Notes: generated from the sequence alone by a model not told the origin. 64,000 bases of DNA from Pseudomonadota bacterium (GCA_027487515.1 JAIYDL010000016.1:124001-188000), one strand, 5' to 3'; positions 52,407-61,392 are shown, numbered from the stretch's first letter. Program-made: numbers and translations.

Positions 52407-53113
52407 TGAAAAAAGCTGCTCTCGTCGTGCATTCCGGTGGTATGGATTCGAGCCTCTGCCTGGCCCTGGCCATCCGAGAGTTCGGGGCCAGCGCTGTCCT
52501 CTCTGTCTCCTTCACCTACAACCAGCGCCACTCTCTCGAGCTCCGAAAGGCCCAGGAAATTTCTCAGCACTTCGGCGTCGATCACGTCGAGCTGGACCTG
52601 AGCTGCCTTTCGCAGATCACCGAGTCTGCGCTCATTGGCCGGGACGTGAAGATCGAACACCTCCCCGGTTCTGCACCGAACACCCTCGTCACTGGCAGAA
52701 ACGGGCTCATGGCGCGAGTCGCCGGTATTCACGCTCATTCCCTCGGCGCTCACTGCATTTACTTAGGAGTCATGGAGCTTGAAGCGGCGAACTCCGGTTA
52801 CCGTGATTGCTCCCGCTCCTACATGGATTTGATCGAAAGTGCCCTCCGGCTCGACTTCGCTAACCCTCGCTTTGAGATTCGCACTCCGCTTGTGTCGATG
52901 ACGAAGAAAGAGTCCATGGAACTCGGACACGCACTAGGAGTCCTGGAGTACCTCCTAGAGACCACCGTGACGTGCTACGAGGGAGTCGAAAAAGAAGGCT
53001 GCCAGAAGTGCCCGGCCTGTAAGCTCCGGAACCAAGGTCTCAAGATCTTCGCTCTGGAGCATCCGGATTTTAAGTTCTCCTACCGAGAAAAAATCCTGAA
53101 CCTCATCGCCTAA
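52406..53113 (+). CDS. queC: 7-cyano-7-deazaguanine synthase
   Basis: Converts 7-carboxy-7-deazaguanine to preQ0, the precursor of queuosine in tRNA and of deazaguanine DNA modifications. The PP-loop VVHSGGMDSSLCLALA binds ATP near residue 12. YNQRHSLELRKAQEI and TLVTGRNGLMARVAGIHA follow as in QueC. The C-terminal zinc site is TCYEGVEKEGCQKCPACKLR with four cysteines. The length of 235 residues is typical. It starts at 52406 in a TAATG junction; the longer frame from 52382 overlaps galE. QueD, QueE and QueF are not in the window. It ends tail-to-tail with the next gene with a 4-base overlap. Confidence 0.95.
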   Translation: MKKAALVVHSGGMDSSLCLALAIREFGASAVLSVSFTYNQRHSLELRKAQEISQHFGVDHVELDLSCLSQITESALIGRDVKIEHLPGSAPNTLVTGRNGLMARVAGIHAHSLGAHCIYLGVMELEAANSGYRDCSRSYMDLIESALRLDFANPRFEIRTPLVSMTKKESMELGHALGVLEYLLETTVTCYEGVEKEGCQKCPACKLRNQGLKIFALEHPDFKFSYREKILNLIA

Positions 53114-53901
53114 AAGAGATACGAGGCACCGGCGAAAGACTCGAGGTCGTTGGCGTCCGGATTCAGGCCAATGTAGGTTCCGACGTCGAAGCGCACATCC
53201 TTCGAGACCTCATACTGGATCGCTACATCGAGCGTGGTAATTTCTGGCTCTTCCTCGTTCCTCTCTTCATCGTGAAAGATCTCGATGAAGCCATGCAGTT
53301 TGTTCCAAAAGATCGGGTGGGAGAAAGATAAAGAGGTGATGAGACTCGACTGCCAATCGAGGTCGCGGTCCTTCCGGACATTGTTCGGCTCGACGGTTAA
53401 CCCCATGACCCATTCCCCTTGAAGCCTGGCCTCCGTTGCGAAGGCCACTCCACCTTCCCAGCGCTCATCCCAGACTCCACCGCTGGCCGTGGGAGCGAAC
53501 ACGTACGGGATGATGGCCAGGGCCCAGTCCCCGTCGTCGTTCCCCACGAGATTGTACTTGAGTGCTAGCTCCGTGTTGCCCAAGCCTTTTGCTTTTTCCC
53601 GTCGCACATCTTTTTTGAGCGACTCGCGCACGAACGAATCCGTGTTCACTTGGACCTCAAGGTTGGTCGTAAGACCGTAGCGGAAGAAGATTTCTCCGAA
53701 CACGAATGTGTTCATCTGGTCTTCACTTTGAACGGAGTAGTTGACGAACTCTGGCTCGATGGCGAAGCGCCCACGGTCGAGGGTGTAGGCGGCCCGGGCC
53801 TTATCTGGCCTCTCCGTCACAAACTCCCGGGCGATCGCAGGGAGTGCCACAAGTAAGAAGCAGCACCAAAAGACTCTCAGCGGTGGTCTCGCGGAAGACA
53901 T
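53110..53901 (-). CDS. Putative outer-membrane beta-barrel protein
   Basis: A 263-residue protein with a signal peptide (RVFWCCFLLVALPAIA, cleaved before REFVTE). The rest alternates short amphipathic strands: RFAIEPEFVNYSVQSED, TTNLEVQVNTDSFVRES, GNTELALKYNLVGNDDGDWAL, GGVAFATEARLQGEWVMGLTVE. It ends DLESFAGASYLF with a C-terminal Phe, a normal barrel end. The pattern resembles the transporter group sometimes annotated as MetA-pathway of phenol degradation. I infer an outer-membrane protein of unknown cargo. I start at the ATG at 53901; 13 codons further upstream are in frame but precede the signal peptide. Confidence 0.68.
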   Translation of the reverse strand: MSSARPPLRVFWCCFLLVALPAIAREFVTERPDKARAAYTLDRGRFAIEPEFVNYSVQSEDQMNTFVFGEIFFRYGLTTNLEVQVNTDSFVRESLKKDVRREKAKGLGNTELALKYNLVGNDDGDWALAIIPYVFAPTASGGVWDERWEGGVAFATEARLQGEWVMGLTVEPNNVRKDRDLDWQSSLITSLSFSHPIFWNKLHGFIEIFHDEERNEEEPEITTLDVAIQYEVSKDVRFDVGTYIGLNPDANDLESFAGASYLF

Positions 53902-53912
53902 CGTGAGTCTAC

Positions 53913-54398
53913 CTATTTTGTTTCGGCGAATTCTTTCCACGCATCGACGAGGAACTCCTTAAAGTCCTCCCCATCTTCGGTGGAAGCATCGGCATCGGAA
54001 AGAAAGTCGTCCATGTCTTCTACCGTGTCTTCGAGCTCGTCGATGAATCCGGCAAGCTCTTCGTCGTCACAGGTCTCGAGGTTTGTTCCCGAAAGGCTCA
54101 TCGCCGTCAGGAAAAAATCCAACTGATCTTTGGCGAGTTCGATCCAAGTCCGAGTGTCGGCTTCGGGCGGGAACATGGCGAGGAGTTCGCGCTTAAGATT
54201 CTTGGAGAGTCGATCCCACTCCACCTGAAGTGCGGCTTCGAGCACGGAGCGTGCGTCCGGAGACTCAGAGAGAATTTCTTCAAGCGCCCGTGGAAACGGC
54301 AAGGGCCTCTCGGCACACAAGACCCCTAAGAAGAAGGCCCGGACCTGCATTTCCGTCATGTCGAGGTCGGTGGAATCAATCTGTTCTTGAAGTTTCAT
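53913..54398 (-). CDS. Acidic hypothetical protein
   Basis: A 161-residue strongly acidic, all-helical-looking protein. The first half has TEMQVRAFFLGVLCAERPLPFPRALEEIL, the second is Asp/Glu-rich: NLETCDDEELAGFIDELEDTV and DMDDFLSDADASTEDGEDF. The FLGVLCA start and an overall helical layout recall UPF0149/YecA-like proteins, but I cannot confirm that by eye. It has no signal peptide. It precedes the beta-barrel gene on the same strand by 11 bases, so the two may be co-transcribed. Function not assigned. Confidence 0.65.
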   Translation of the reverse strand: MKLQEQIDSTDLDMTEMQVRAFFLGVLCAERPLPFPRALEEILSESPDARSVLEAALQVEWDRLSKNLKRELLAMFPPEADTRTWIELAKDQLDFFLTAMSLSGTNLETCDDEELAGFIDELEDTVEDMDDFLSDADASTEDGEDFKEFLVDAWKEFAETK

Positions 54399-54575
54399 CT
54401 GTTTACGCTCCGGGAGTTTTGGTAATTATTACCAGCTTCGGCAGTTTTTAACCACAGCAATCTCGAAAGTGTGGATAATGCGCCCGTATGAAAAACGCCG
54501 CTCAACTCGCAACCTTTGTCTTATTTGGCACGAAAGTGACCCTGTTCTGTTTTTTCTTCCAAGACTTCCTGGAAC

Positions 54576-55364
54576 TTATTTTTTAAACGGATCTTCGATC
54601 TTCTCGCCGTTCTGTAGCCGCCAAATCTTGACCGCCCGGATAAACACGTTATAGGCCGCCAAACCGGAAACCACGAGACCGTGTGTGCCATCCAAGAAGC
54701 CCAAGCGCCAGATGTAGTGGCGCACAAACCGACCAAGGGGGCGCAGAAAAAGATACCCCAGGCCGATCCGGCGGCCGCTCTTGCTAAACTTCTGGTAGCG
54801 ATCGATCGCTCCCCACGTAGTGTAGCGGTCGGCCTTCTTGAGGTAAGACGTTAAGTCTTTGTAGGTGTAGTGGATGAGCTTATGTTTTAAGATCCCAATC
54901 TCGCCCTTCGCTTCGACCTCCGCGTGGACGTGCTTGTTCTGGTAGCGGCACTCGTCTCGCTTGAAGAGCCGGATCACTTTGTCCGACTGCCAGCCGGAGT
55001 AATCGATCCGTTTACCCATGAAGTTATTCCGGCGGTAAATCCAGAAGCCCGAATACTTCGTTCCAGTCCGGACGACCTCTTTTACTTCCTGCACGAGCTC
55101 CGGCGTCGGCCGCTCGTCGGCGTCGAGCAAGAAGATCCAAGGATGTGTCGCCTGAGGAATGGTCCAGTTCTTTTGGGCAGCGGAGTGCTCGTACTCGTGC
55201 TCGAGGACTCGCACCTGAGGAAATTCCTTCGCGATCCCTATTGTTCCATCGGTGGAGAAGGAATCGACGACGATGATCTCGTCACACCAGAGGACCGATT
55301 GGATCGCTTCCCGGATGTTCACGGCTTCGTTAAAGGTCGGAATTATCGCTGTGATTTTCTGCAT
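54576..55364 (-). CDS. Glycosyltransferase family 2, WaaE/KdtX-like
   Basis: A 262-residue GT-A enzyme. ITAIIPTFNEAVNIREAIQSV, EIIVVDSFSTDGTIGIA, LEHEYEHSAAQKNWTIPQA and WIFLLDADERPTPELVQEV form the signature, with a DADE metal motif. GFWIYRRNNFMGKRIDYSGW, LIHYTYKDLTSYLKKADRYT and a C-terminal FLRPLGRFVRHYI follow in the order seen in WaaE/KdtX, which adds glucose to the LPS inner core. It has normal length. Divergent from the heptosyltransferase at 55390, which fits LPS core assembly. Confidence 0.9.
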   Translation of the reverse strand: MQKITAIIPTFNEAVNIREAIQSVLWCDEIIVVDSFSTDGTIGIAKEFPQVRVLEHEYEHSAAQKNWTIPQATHPWIFLLDADERPTPELVQEVKEVVRTGTKYSGFWIYRRNNFMGKRIDYSGWQSDKVIRLFKRDECRYQNKHVHAEVEAKGEIGILKHKLIHYTYKDLTSYLKKADRYTTWGAIDRYQKFSKSGRRIGLGYLFLRPLGRFVRHYIWRLGFLDGTHGLVVSGLAAYNVFIRAVKIWRLQNGEKIEDPFKK

Positions 55365-55389
55365 AAGTTTTCTACAATGAGCTTATCGT

Positions 55390-56403
55390 ATGGCCGCCAC
55401 ATCGTCTAAAACAATTCTCATCATCCAAACGGCCTTCATCGGGGACACGATCCTCGCGAGTCAGTTCGCTCGCGCCGTCGCAGACTTCTACCCCAGTTCC
55501 AAGATCCATTTCTTCCTCCGGAAAGGCAACGAGTCCGTGATCGACGGCCTGCCGATGTTGGAGAAGACCTGGGTCTGGGATAAGCAGGGTGGGAAAACCC
55601 GAAACCTCCTGAAGCTCATCGGTGAACTCCGGCACATTGAGTTTGATCTTGTGTTCAATCTCCACCGGCACTTTAACTCCGGTCTCGTGACTGCCCTGAT
55701 GAAGTCGCGGGAGAAAATCGGCTTCCAGCAGAATCCGATGTCGGTTTTCTACTCCCGGCGGATCAATCACCAGATTCCGGATCCGCGCGGTTGGCACGAG
55801 GTGCAGCGAAACCTCGAGCTCATTCCGAACTATCCGATTGTGGATACCTCGAAGACTTACCGGCCCGAGTTGCCCCTGAAGCCGAGACACTTCGAGAAGG
55901 TCGCTGCCTATAAAGCGGAACCCTATTTTGTCATCGCTCCGGCCTCCGTCTGGTTCACCAAAGCGTGGAGCGAGGGGAAGTACCGCGAGCTCACTCGAGA
56001 GTTGGCCAAGCGCTCGAAGGTCTATTTCATCGGAGCCGCTGCTGATCGCGAGTTGTGTGAGCGCATCCGTGCGGACCTACCGAACACTGAAAATCTCTGC
56101 GGCGCTCTGAACCTCCTCGATTCGGCCGCTCTCATGAAAGACGCTCGCCGGGTCTTCGTGAACGACTCGGCTCCGCTCCACCTCGCGAGCTGCGTGAACG
56201 CCAAAACCACAGCGATCTTCTGCTCCACCATCCCGGGCTTCGGCTACACCCCCCTCGCCGAGGACTCCGTCGTCATCGACGTCGGGGCGTCTTTGAGCTG
56301 CAGGCCGTGTGGCCTTCACGGGCACAAAAGCTGTCCCCTCGGTCACTTCAAGTGCAGCGAAGAGCTCTCGGTTAACCGCGTGCTCGAGACGGTAGCACCC
56401 TAA
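55390..56403 (+). CDS. Glycosyltransferase family 9 (LPS heptosyltransferase)
   Basis: A 337-residue heptosyltransferase-family protein. ILIIQTAFIGDTILASQFARAV holds the GDT loop, and FVIAPASVWFTKAWSEGKYRELTREL is the donor half (key parts PAS-x-W-x-TK-x-W and Y-x-x-L). YFIGAAADRE and RVFVNDSAPLHLASCVNAKTTAIFC carry the D-S-A-x-x-H-x-A motif of GT9. A C-terminal set of cysteines (CRPCGLHGHKSCPLGHFKC) resembles that at the end of the other GT9 protein of the window. Probably transfers heptose in lipid A-core synthesis, together with the KdtX-like gene across a 25-base divergent gap. Confidence 0.9.
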   Translation: MAATSSKTILIIQTAFIGDTILASQFARAVADFYPSSKIHFFLRKGNESVIDGLPMLEKTWVWDKQGGKTRNLLKLIGELRHIEFDLVFNLHRHFNSGLVTALMKSREKIGFQQNPMSVFYSRRINHQIPDPRGWHEVQRNLELIPNYPIVDTSKTYRPELPLKPRHFEKVAAYKAEPYFVIAPASVWFTKAWSEGKYRELTRELAKRSKVYFIGAAADRELCERIRADLPNTENLCGALNLLDSAALMKDARRVFVNDSAPLHLASCVNAKTTAIFCSTIPGFGYTPLAEDSVVIDVGASLSCRPCGLHGHKSCPLGHFKCSEELSVNRVLETVAP

Positions 56404-57408
56404 TTACTTCTTCGCGAAGAGTCGCCCGAGAGTCCCTTCGTCGGTGGAAAACCAGAGCGCTCCGTCAGGGCCCGGTCGGATGTTCCGGAAGCGCAGACCC
56501 AGTTCCTTGAGATAAACTTCTTGCCCTATGACCTTCGAATCTTTGAGCACCACTCGGCGCAGGTGCTCTCCGGAAAGAGTCGCAAGCCACAGATCTCCCT
56601 GCCAGAACGTGATCGCAGAGGGAGAGATGGAGGGGACCCAGTAGATGAACGGGGAGGCGAGGTCTGGCCTGGATTTCCCCTCACCGATTTTTCCGCCCCC
56701 GTACTCCTCGCCGAAGGTCACGAGGGGCCAGCCGTAGTTCGCCCCTTGCTTGATGATGTTCACTTCGTCTCCGCCCTGGGGCCCAAATTCCCCTTCCCAA
56801 AGTTCCGTCGTCCCCGGTCTCACAGCGAGGCCCTGCGGATTCCGTAGACCCTGGCACCAGACCTCAGCGGCAGAGCCGTCCTCGTTCATGCGGATGATTT
56901 TTCCCACGGTACTTTTTTTATCCTGAACCGCTTTCCCGTCCCCACGCTCTCCAGAGGAGAGGAAGACCTTGTCCCCGAGAAACTCGATCCGAGATCCATA
57001 GTGGTACGGGTTACTGTTGGTGTCGGCCTCGAAGATTTTTTTAAACTCCGTGACTTTTCCCTCGAGCAGTTTAAACCGACCAAGGGCCGTCGCCGATCGA
57101 TCGTCTCCCCTCGGCGCGGAGTAGGAGATGTAGATGAAACCGTTCTTGGGATGAACCCGAACATCGAGGAGCCCACCTTGGTCTTTCGCGTAGACCGCGG
57201 GAGTCCCGGAGATGAGCTGCGCCTTCTTCGTCTTAAGGTCAAAGGTCTGGATCCGACCCTCTCGGAAGGTGAGGATGAGCTTGTCTTCTGAGAGGAAGTC
57301 AAAGCCCCAGATCACGCCCTTGTCTTGGAGGATCTTCTCGTGTCGGTATCCTACGCCTGAGGCGAGACCGGTGACCAGGGCGAGGGCAAAAATTAGAACG
57401 ACTTTCAT
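56404..57408 (-). CDS. PQQ-dependent sugar dehydrogenase family protein (YliI-like)
   Basis: A 334-residue beta-propeller protein, exported by a signal peptide (VVLIFALALVTGLASG). QGGLLDVRVHPKNGFIYISYS, GSRIEFLGDKVFLSSGERGDG, GLRNPQGLAVRPGTTELWEGE and FGPQGGDEVNIIKQGANYGWP are the propeller motifs that hold PQQ and Ca in soluble aldose sugar dehydrogenase. The C-terminus reads IRPGPDGALWFSTDEGTLGRL. It would oxidise aldose sugars in the periplasm and pass electrons on. No PQQ genes are in the window. Located one base after the convergent heptosyltransferase stop. Confidence 0.9.
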   Translation of the reverse strand: MKVVLIFALALVTGLASGVGYRHEKILQDKGVIWGFDFLSEDKLILTFREGRIQTFDLKTKKAQLISGTPAVYAKDQGGLLDVRVHPKNGFIYISYSAPRGDDRSATALGRFKLLEGKVTEFKKIFEADTNSNPYHYGSRIEFLGDKVFLSSGERGDGKAVQDKKSTVGKIIRMNEDGSAAEVWCQGLRNPQGLAVRPGTTELWEGEFGPQGGDEVNIIKQGANYGWPLVTFGEEYGGGKIGEGKSRPDLASPFIYWVPSISPSAITFWQGDLWLATLSGEHLRRVVLKDSKVIGQEVYLKELGLRFRNIRPGPDGALWFSTDEGTLGRLFAKK

Positions 57409-57417
57409 ACGGTATCC

Positions 57418-58194
57418 TCAAACGATCTTGATGAATTTTTCTTTCGCCATCCGGACCCTCGGCCCGTAGACACCCTTCTGGTCACGCTTCCCGACACTGA
57501 TCACCATGACGATCTCCGCATTCCGGCCAAGGCCCAGAACCCGCTTCACCCTTCGAGAATCGAATCCCTCCATGGGACAGGTATCGAAGCCGAAGGCCGA
57601 AAAGCCCATCATGATATTCTGGCAGGCCAGGGCAGTTGATTTCACCGCCCAGACCCGCATGTCCGAGCGGGAAGTTGGTTCTCGAGGGACCGGTCTAAAA
57701 ATTCCGATGACCGAGGTCGCTAAGCGCTTCCCGTAGCCGAAGAGGCTCAAGGGCCCTTGAGTGTAAACCAGTGGCACGAGTTTCTCATAGTAGGCTCGGG
57801 CCGACGCAGGGATGTTCTCGCTCTTCTCGAACGTTTCGAGCATCTCCTTCCGGCGCTCGCGCCAGTGGTCGATCCTCGCGACGCAGACGATGAGCTCTTG
57901 AGCGGTTTTCGCGGCCGGTTGGTTAAAGCACGCTTCGACCACTTCAGATTTTTTCTTCGGGTCTTTGACCCAGTAAAATTCCCAGGGCTGAAGGTTCGAG
58001 GAATTCGGCGCGAGGAGACCCCACTCCAGCACCTGCTCCACCACCTCGGGTGGCACGCGCTCGTTGCTATACACTCGGACCGACCGGCGATTTTTTATGA
58101 GCCGGTCAAATTCCTGCGGGGCCACTTCACTCAGCTCTTCGCTGTAGTTAAGCTCGGGGATCTTGTTGAAAATCTCGGTGGGATCTTTTTTCAT
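57418..58194 (-). CDS. Nitroreductase-family protein
   Basis: An FMN-dependent nitroreductase of 258 residues. NRRSVRVYSNERVPPEVVEQVL opens the domain (key part RRSVRVY), followed by GLLAPNSSNLQPWEFYWV with the FMN-contact PSSNLQPW motif. GFDTCPMEGFDSRRVKRVLGLG and VMVISVGKRDQ give the second FMN region. A hydrophobic 60-residue insertion around TQGPLSLFGYGKRLATSVIGI is longer than in minimal nitroreductases. The start is uncertain: an ATG at 58194 is used, with a TTG twelve codons upstream. Ten bases separate it from the sugar dehydrogenase in the same direction. Physiological substrate unknown. Confidence 0.87.
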   Translation of the reverse strand: MKKDPTEIFNKIPELNYSEELSEVAPQEFDRLIKNRRSVRVYSNERVPPEVVEQVLEWGLLAPNSSNLQPWEFYWVKDPKKKSEVVEACFNQPAAKTAQELIVCVARIDHWRERRKEMLETFEKSENIPASARAYYEKLVPLVYTQGPLSLFGYGKRLATSVIGIFRPVPREPTSRSDMRVWAVKSTALACQNIMMGFSAFGFDTCPMEGFDSRRVKRVLGLGRNAEIVMVISVGKRDQKGVYGPRVRMAKEKFIKIV

Positions 58195-58281
58195 GGAATG
58201 GGCCCAATCCTTGTTGACCCTATTTTCCAATGGCTCCGAGATTCCGTAAAGACTATTTGCTCCCTAGGTCTCGAAGCGGAA

Positions 58282-61200
58282 CTAGCTCAGGAGGTGCTGG
58301 AAGTCTTCCATGGAAAGCTTCCCGCTAAAGTACTCGTCGTCGTCCTCGGCCATGAGGTCCCGGAAGAGCTCCCGCTTACTTTGCTGGAGAACGAGGACTT
58401 TTTCCTCTACGGAATCTTTGATGATTGGCCGATAGACCGTGAGTTTGTTCTCTTGTCCGATCCGGTGCGCTCGGTCGATCGCCTGCCGTTCTACCGCTGG
58501 GTTCCACCACGGGTCCATGAGGAAGATGTAGCTCGCAGCGGTGAGGTTGAGACCGAAACCACCGGCCTTCAGGGAGATGAGGAAGATCTGCGCATCACCG
58601 TTCTGGAAGTACTCCACCATCTCCGTGCGCTTCTTGATGGTCTGGGAGCCGTCGATGCGAGCGACCTTCCAGCCGTTGACCTTGATCTTGTTTTCGATCA
58701 GATCGAGGTAGGTCGTGAACTGGGAGAAGACCAGCGTCTTGTGGCCCTCGGTCACGAGCTGCTCGAGGTTCTCCATCAAAAAATCAATCTTCGTCGACTG
58801 AAGCTGGGGCTGCTTTTGCCAGAGGCATAACTGGCGCATCTCGAGAAGCGACTTCAGGACTTCTCCGTAGCGCTTGGCCCCCGGAGCAATCATGTTGGCG
58901 CGGACGGCGTTGAGTTTCTGTTTGTAGGTCTCTCGCTCTTCGTCGGTGAAGTCGAGGAAGACATGGTTTTCGATCTTCTCCGGAAGCTCTTTCAGAACCT
59001 GATCCTTGGTCCGCCGGAGGATGAAGGGCTTAACTGTTCTTCGTGCGAGAAGCCGGTTGCGGTTCTTCGACGTCGAGCGAATGACACCCAGGTCTCCCCA
59101 GACCCCCGGCACACAGAGGTCCATGATGTTGTAGAACTCCGAGAGGTCGTTTTCCACCGGCGTACCGGTGAGGCAGATGCGGAACTTGGCCTTGAGCTGG
59201 CGGGCCGCGTTCGCCCCGAGCGAGCGGACATTCTTTAAGTGCTGAACTTCATCGAAGATCAGGATGTCGAACTCGACTTCACCGAGGGTCGAGAAGGACT
59301 CTTTTTTCATGAGGCCGTAGGAGGTGAGCATCACCTGCGCGTCGGTCTTGAACTCTCGCTCGTCGCCGTAGTAGATGGAGTAGGTGAGGTCGGAGAACTT
59401 CTCGAGCTCGTTTCTCCAGTTGTGAAGGATGCTCACTGGACAGATGATGAGGATCCGCTTGGCCGTCTCCTTCAGGGTCTGAAGGAGCATGATCGTCTGG
59501 AGCGTCTTCCCGAGACCCATGTCATCGGCGAGGCAGGCCCCGAATTTGTGCTCGTAAAGGAACCGTAGCCAGTTGTACCCCGCGCGCTGGTAGGGCCGCG
59601 CAATCTCTTCGTAGCGAGGTGCGACCTCGTACTGGGGCATGTCCTTCATGGTCATGATCCGATCACAGAAGTCTTCCTCTTCGGGGGTGAGTGCCCCTTC
59701 GATCCCGAGGCGTTTGAGTTCGAAGAGCTCGAAGATGCGCGAGCGCTGAAGGAAGAGGCCAAAGCGCGAGAGACCTTTGCCGACCTCCTTGCGCTCCCCC
59801 TCGAACTTCGTGTAGCGCTTCATGAAGCGCAGGAGGTCTTTTTGCTCGTCGGAGAGAAGGACCAGGCCCTTGCTCGAGAGGATGAAGTTATCGGTGATCT
59901 CGGCGTTCTTGATCACGTCGAGGTCGTCGTCGTTGACGATGAGGTCCAGCTGGAACCAGTCGAGCTTGTCTTTGTTTCGCTCGAACCGGATCGTGCTCTT
60001 CCAGGTTCGGATCTGCTCCTGGTCGTAGAAGATCGGGATCTGGAGTGGGGTGAGTTCGCGGTAGAACTTCGAAACTCCCTCGAGGAGGACATTCTTCGGA
60101 ATCTGGAAGACGACCTTCCGGTCATCTTTAAAGTAGAACGACGTCTTAAACCCGAGGTCGCCGAAGCTATCGAGGAAGGCCATGAAGACTCGGCGGAAGA
60201 CCCGCGGAGAGAGCATGAAAACCTTCCGGAACGTCGGATCGAAGAACGGCAGCTCTTCGTCCCGCATGATGAGTGAGATCCACTCGTTCATGAGGGTCTT
60301 CTTGCCCGCCGAGTGGAGGTACTTCTTGTGGAAAAAGGTCTCCCGGTCGAAGTCTTCGATCAGGGTCTTGAAGAAGAGGAGGGCATCGTTTTTTGTTCGG
60401 AAACTTCCGGCCCAGCCTTGCTCGCTCACGAAGAGGAGAAACGGGGAGGGCATCGGAACGAGTTTTTGGTCCTGGGTGAAGAGCTCGAGTTCAAGGTTCA
60501 GGAAGGTCTTCCGCGCCGAGGGGTTGATCGAGAAGCGGTAGCTCATGTCCTCGACCGGAAAGCTGTCCCAGGGTTCGCCCTCGATCAGAAGGTCGGCGAA
60601 GCCCGTGTTCTTTACGGGCAGGAAGATGCGGATGAAGTCTTGGATGTCTCCGAGGGTGTCCGTGTGCTTGAGCTTCGAGACGAGTTCGCGGAGCTCGTTG
60701 GGTTGATCCAGGGCCTCACCGGTTTGCCAGTTAAAGAGGTAGAGCACGTCGAAGATCGAGACTTCCTTGGTAACCGCCTCACCGTTCTGCCAGCTAAACT
60801 GGTAGGTGAACTTTTCGTCAACGTAGAGGACGTCGCGGAACTCTTCGAACTCCGAGGCGCGGACGAGGTTGATCAAGAGCTTCCCGGACCAGCGAGTTGG
60901 GGCAGGGAAGTTGATCACTTTCCGGTTGGTGAGTGTGTACTGGAGAGAGCCGAACGTTGAACTGCTCCGTGCGCCGGTGATCTGGGGTGCCCCTTTGATC
61001 AGCATCCCGTAGCGCTCCACGTGGACACCTTCCTGGGACAGGAGGCTCAAGGAGATGGGGCGGCCTCGGACTTCATCCTGCTTTTCCTGAAGCTCGGAGA
61101 ACTTCATCAGAAGGCTCGCGGCGTGGTGGCAGGGCTGCGGATGAACGCAGCTACACTGGGTCGTGAGTTTTTCTGACCCTTCGATGCGCTTGAAGCTCAC

Positions 61201-61392
61201 TTTCGCTTCGTAGTTCGTGTTGTTCTCGGCGACGATCCCGGAGACGATGAAATAGGTTTCGAAGGAACCTTTCGTAAAAGAGAGTGAAACGCGACCTTGG
61301 TCCACCATCTTTCGCCCTTGAAAGACGATCGCCGGTTGGAACTGGCCTTCAAGCAGCTGACTGATTGAATTTGTGTTATTCGTATATTCCAT
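58282..61392 (-). CDS. SWIM zinc-finger SNF2-family helicase
   Basis: A 1036-residue SWI2/SNF2-type ATPase. Near residues 80-90, C-x-C-x5-C-x-H (TTQCSCVHPQPCHHAA) is a SWIM zinc motif. A long middle domain of about 500 residues follows, typical of bacterial SNF2 proteins with unknown partners. The helicase motor has LADDMGLGKTLQTIM near 624, LTSYGLM, DEVQHLKN in place of DEAH/DEGH, LTGTPVENDL, VARIDGSQTIKKR, SLKAGGFGLNLTAAS and AIDRAHRIGQ. It probably translocates on double-stranded DNA to remodel protein-DNA complexes, including RNA polymerase. ATG start with a short AT-rich leader upstream. Divergent from the OMP gene. Confidence 0.94.
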   Translation of the reverse strand: MEYTNNTNSISQLLEGQFQPAIVFQGRKMVDQGRVSLSFTKGSFETYFIVSGIVAENNTNYEAKVSFKRIEGSEKLTTQCSCVHPQPCHHAASLLMKFSELQEKQDEVRGRPISLSLLSQEGVHVERYGMLIKGAPQITGARSSSTFGSLQYTLTNRKVINFPAPTRWSGKLLINLVRASEFEEFRDVLYVDEKFTYQFSWQNGEAVTKEVSIFDVLYLFNWQTGEALDQPNELRELVSKLKHTDTLGDIQDFIRIFLPVKNTGFADLLIEGEPWDSFPVEDMSYRFSINPSARKTFLNLELELFTQDQKLVPMPSPFLLFVSEQGWAGSFRTKNDALLFFKTLIEDFDRETFFHKKYLHSAGKKTLMNEWISLIMRDEELPFFDPTFRKVFMLSPRVFRRVFMAFLDSFGDLGFKTSFYFKDDRKVVFQIPKNVLLEGVSKFYRELTPLQIPIFYDQEQIRTWKSTIRFERNKDKLDWFQLDLIVNDDDLDVIKNAEITDNFILSSKGLVLLSDEQKDLLRFMKRYTKFEGERKEVGKGLSRFGLFLQRSRIFELFELKRLGIEGALTPEEEDFCDRIMTMKDMPQYEVAPRYEEIARPYQRAGYNWLRFLYEHKFGACLADDMGLGKTLQTIMLLQTLKETAKRILIICPVSILHNWRNELEKFSDLTYSIYYGDEREFKTDAQVMLTSYGLMKKESFSTLGEVEFDILIFDEVQHLKNVRSLGANAARQLKAKFRICLTGTPVENDLSEFYNIMDLCVPGVWGDLGVIRSTSKNRNRLLARRTVKPFILRRTKDQVLKELPEKIENHVFLDFTDEERETYKQKLNAVRANMIAPGAKRYGEVLKSLLEMRQLCLWQKQPQLQSTKIDFLMENLEQLVTEGHKTLVFSQFTTYLDLIENKIKVNGWKVARIDGSQTIKKRTEMVEYFQNGDAQIFLISLKAGGFGLNLTAASYIFLMDPWWNPAVERQAIDRAHRIGQENKLTVYRPIIKDSVEEKVLVLQQSKRELFRDLMAEDDDEYFSGKLSMEDFQHLLS

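Noticed and set aside
54488..54586. A 32-codon plus-strand frame coding a hydrophobic peptide (MKNAAQLATFVLFG start)
   Set aside because: No ribosome binding site or promoter is clear, and its end overlaps the convergent KdtX-like gene; a small membrane peptide is possible but unsupported.
57757..58830. A 357-codon plus-strand open frame across the nitroreductase and SNF2 helicase genes
   Set aside because: It is antisense to two well-supported genes and spans their boundary, with no family features.
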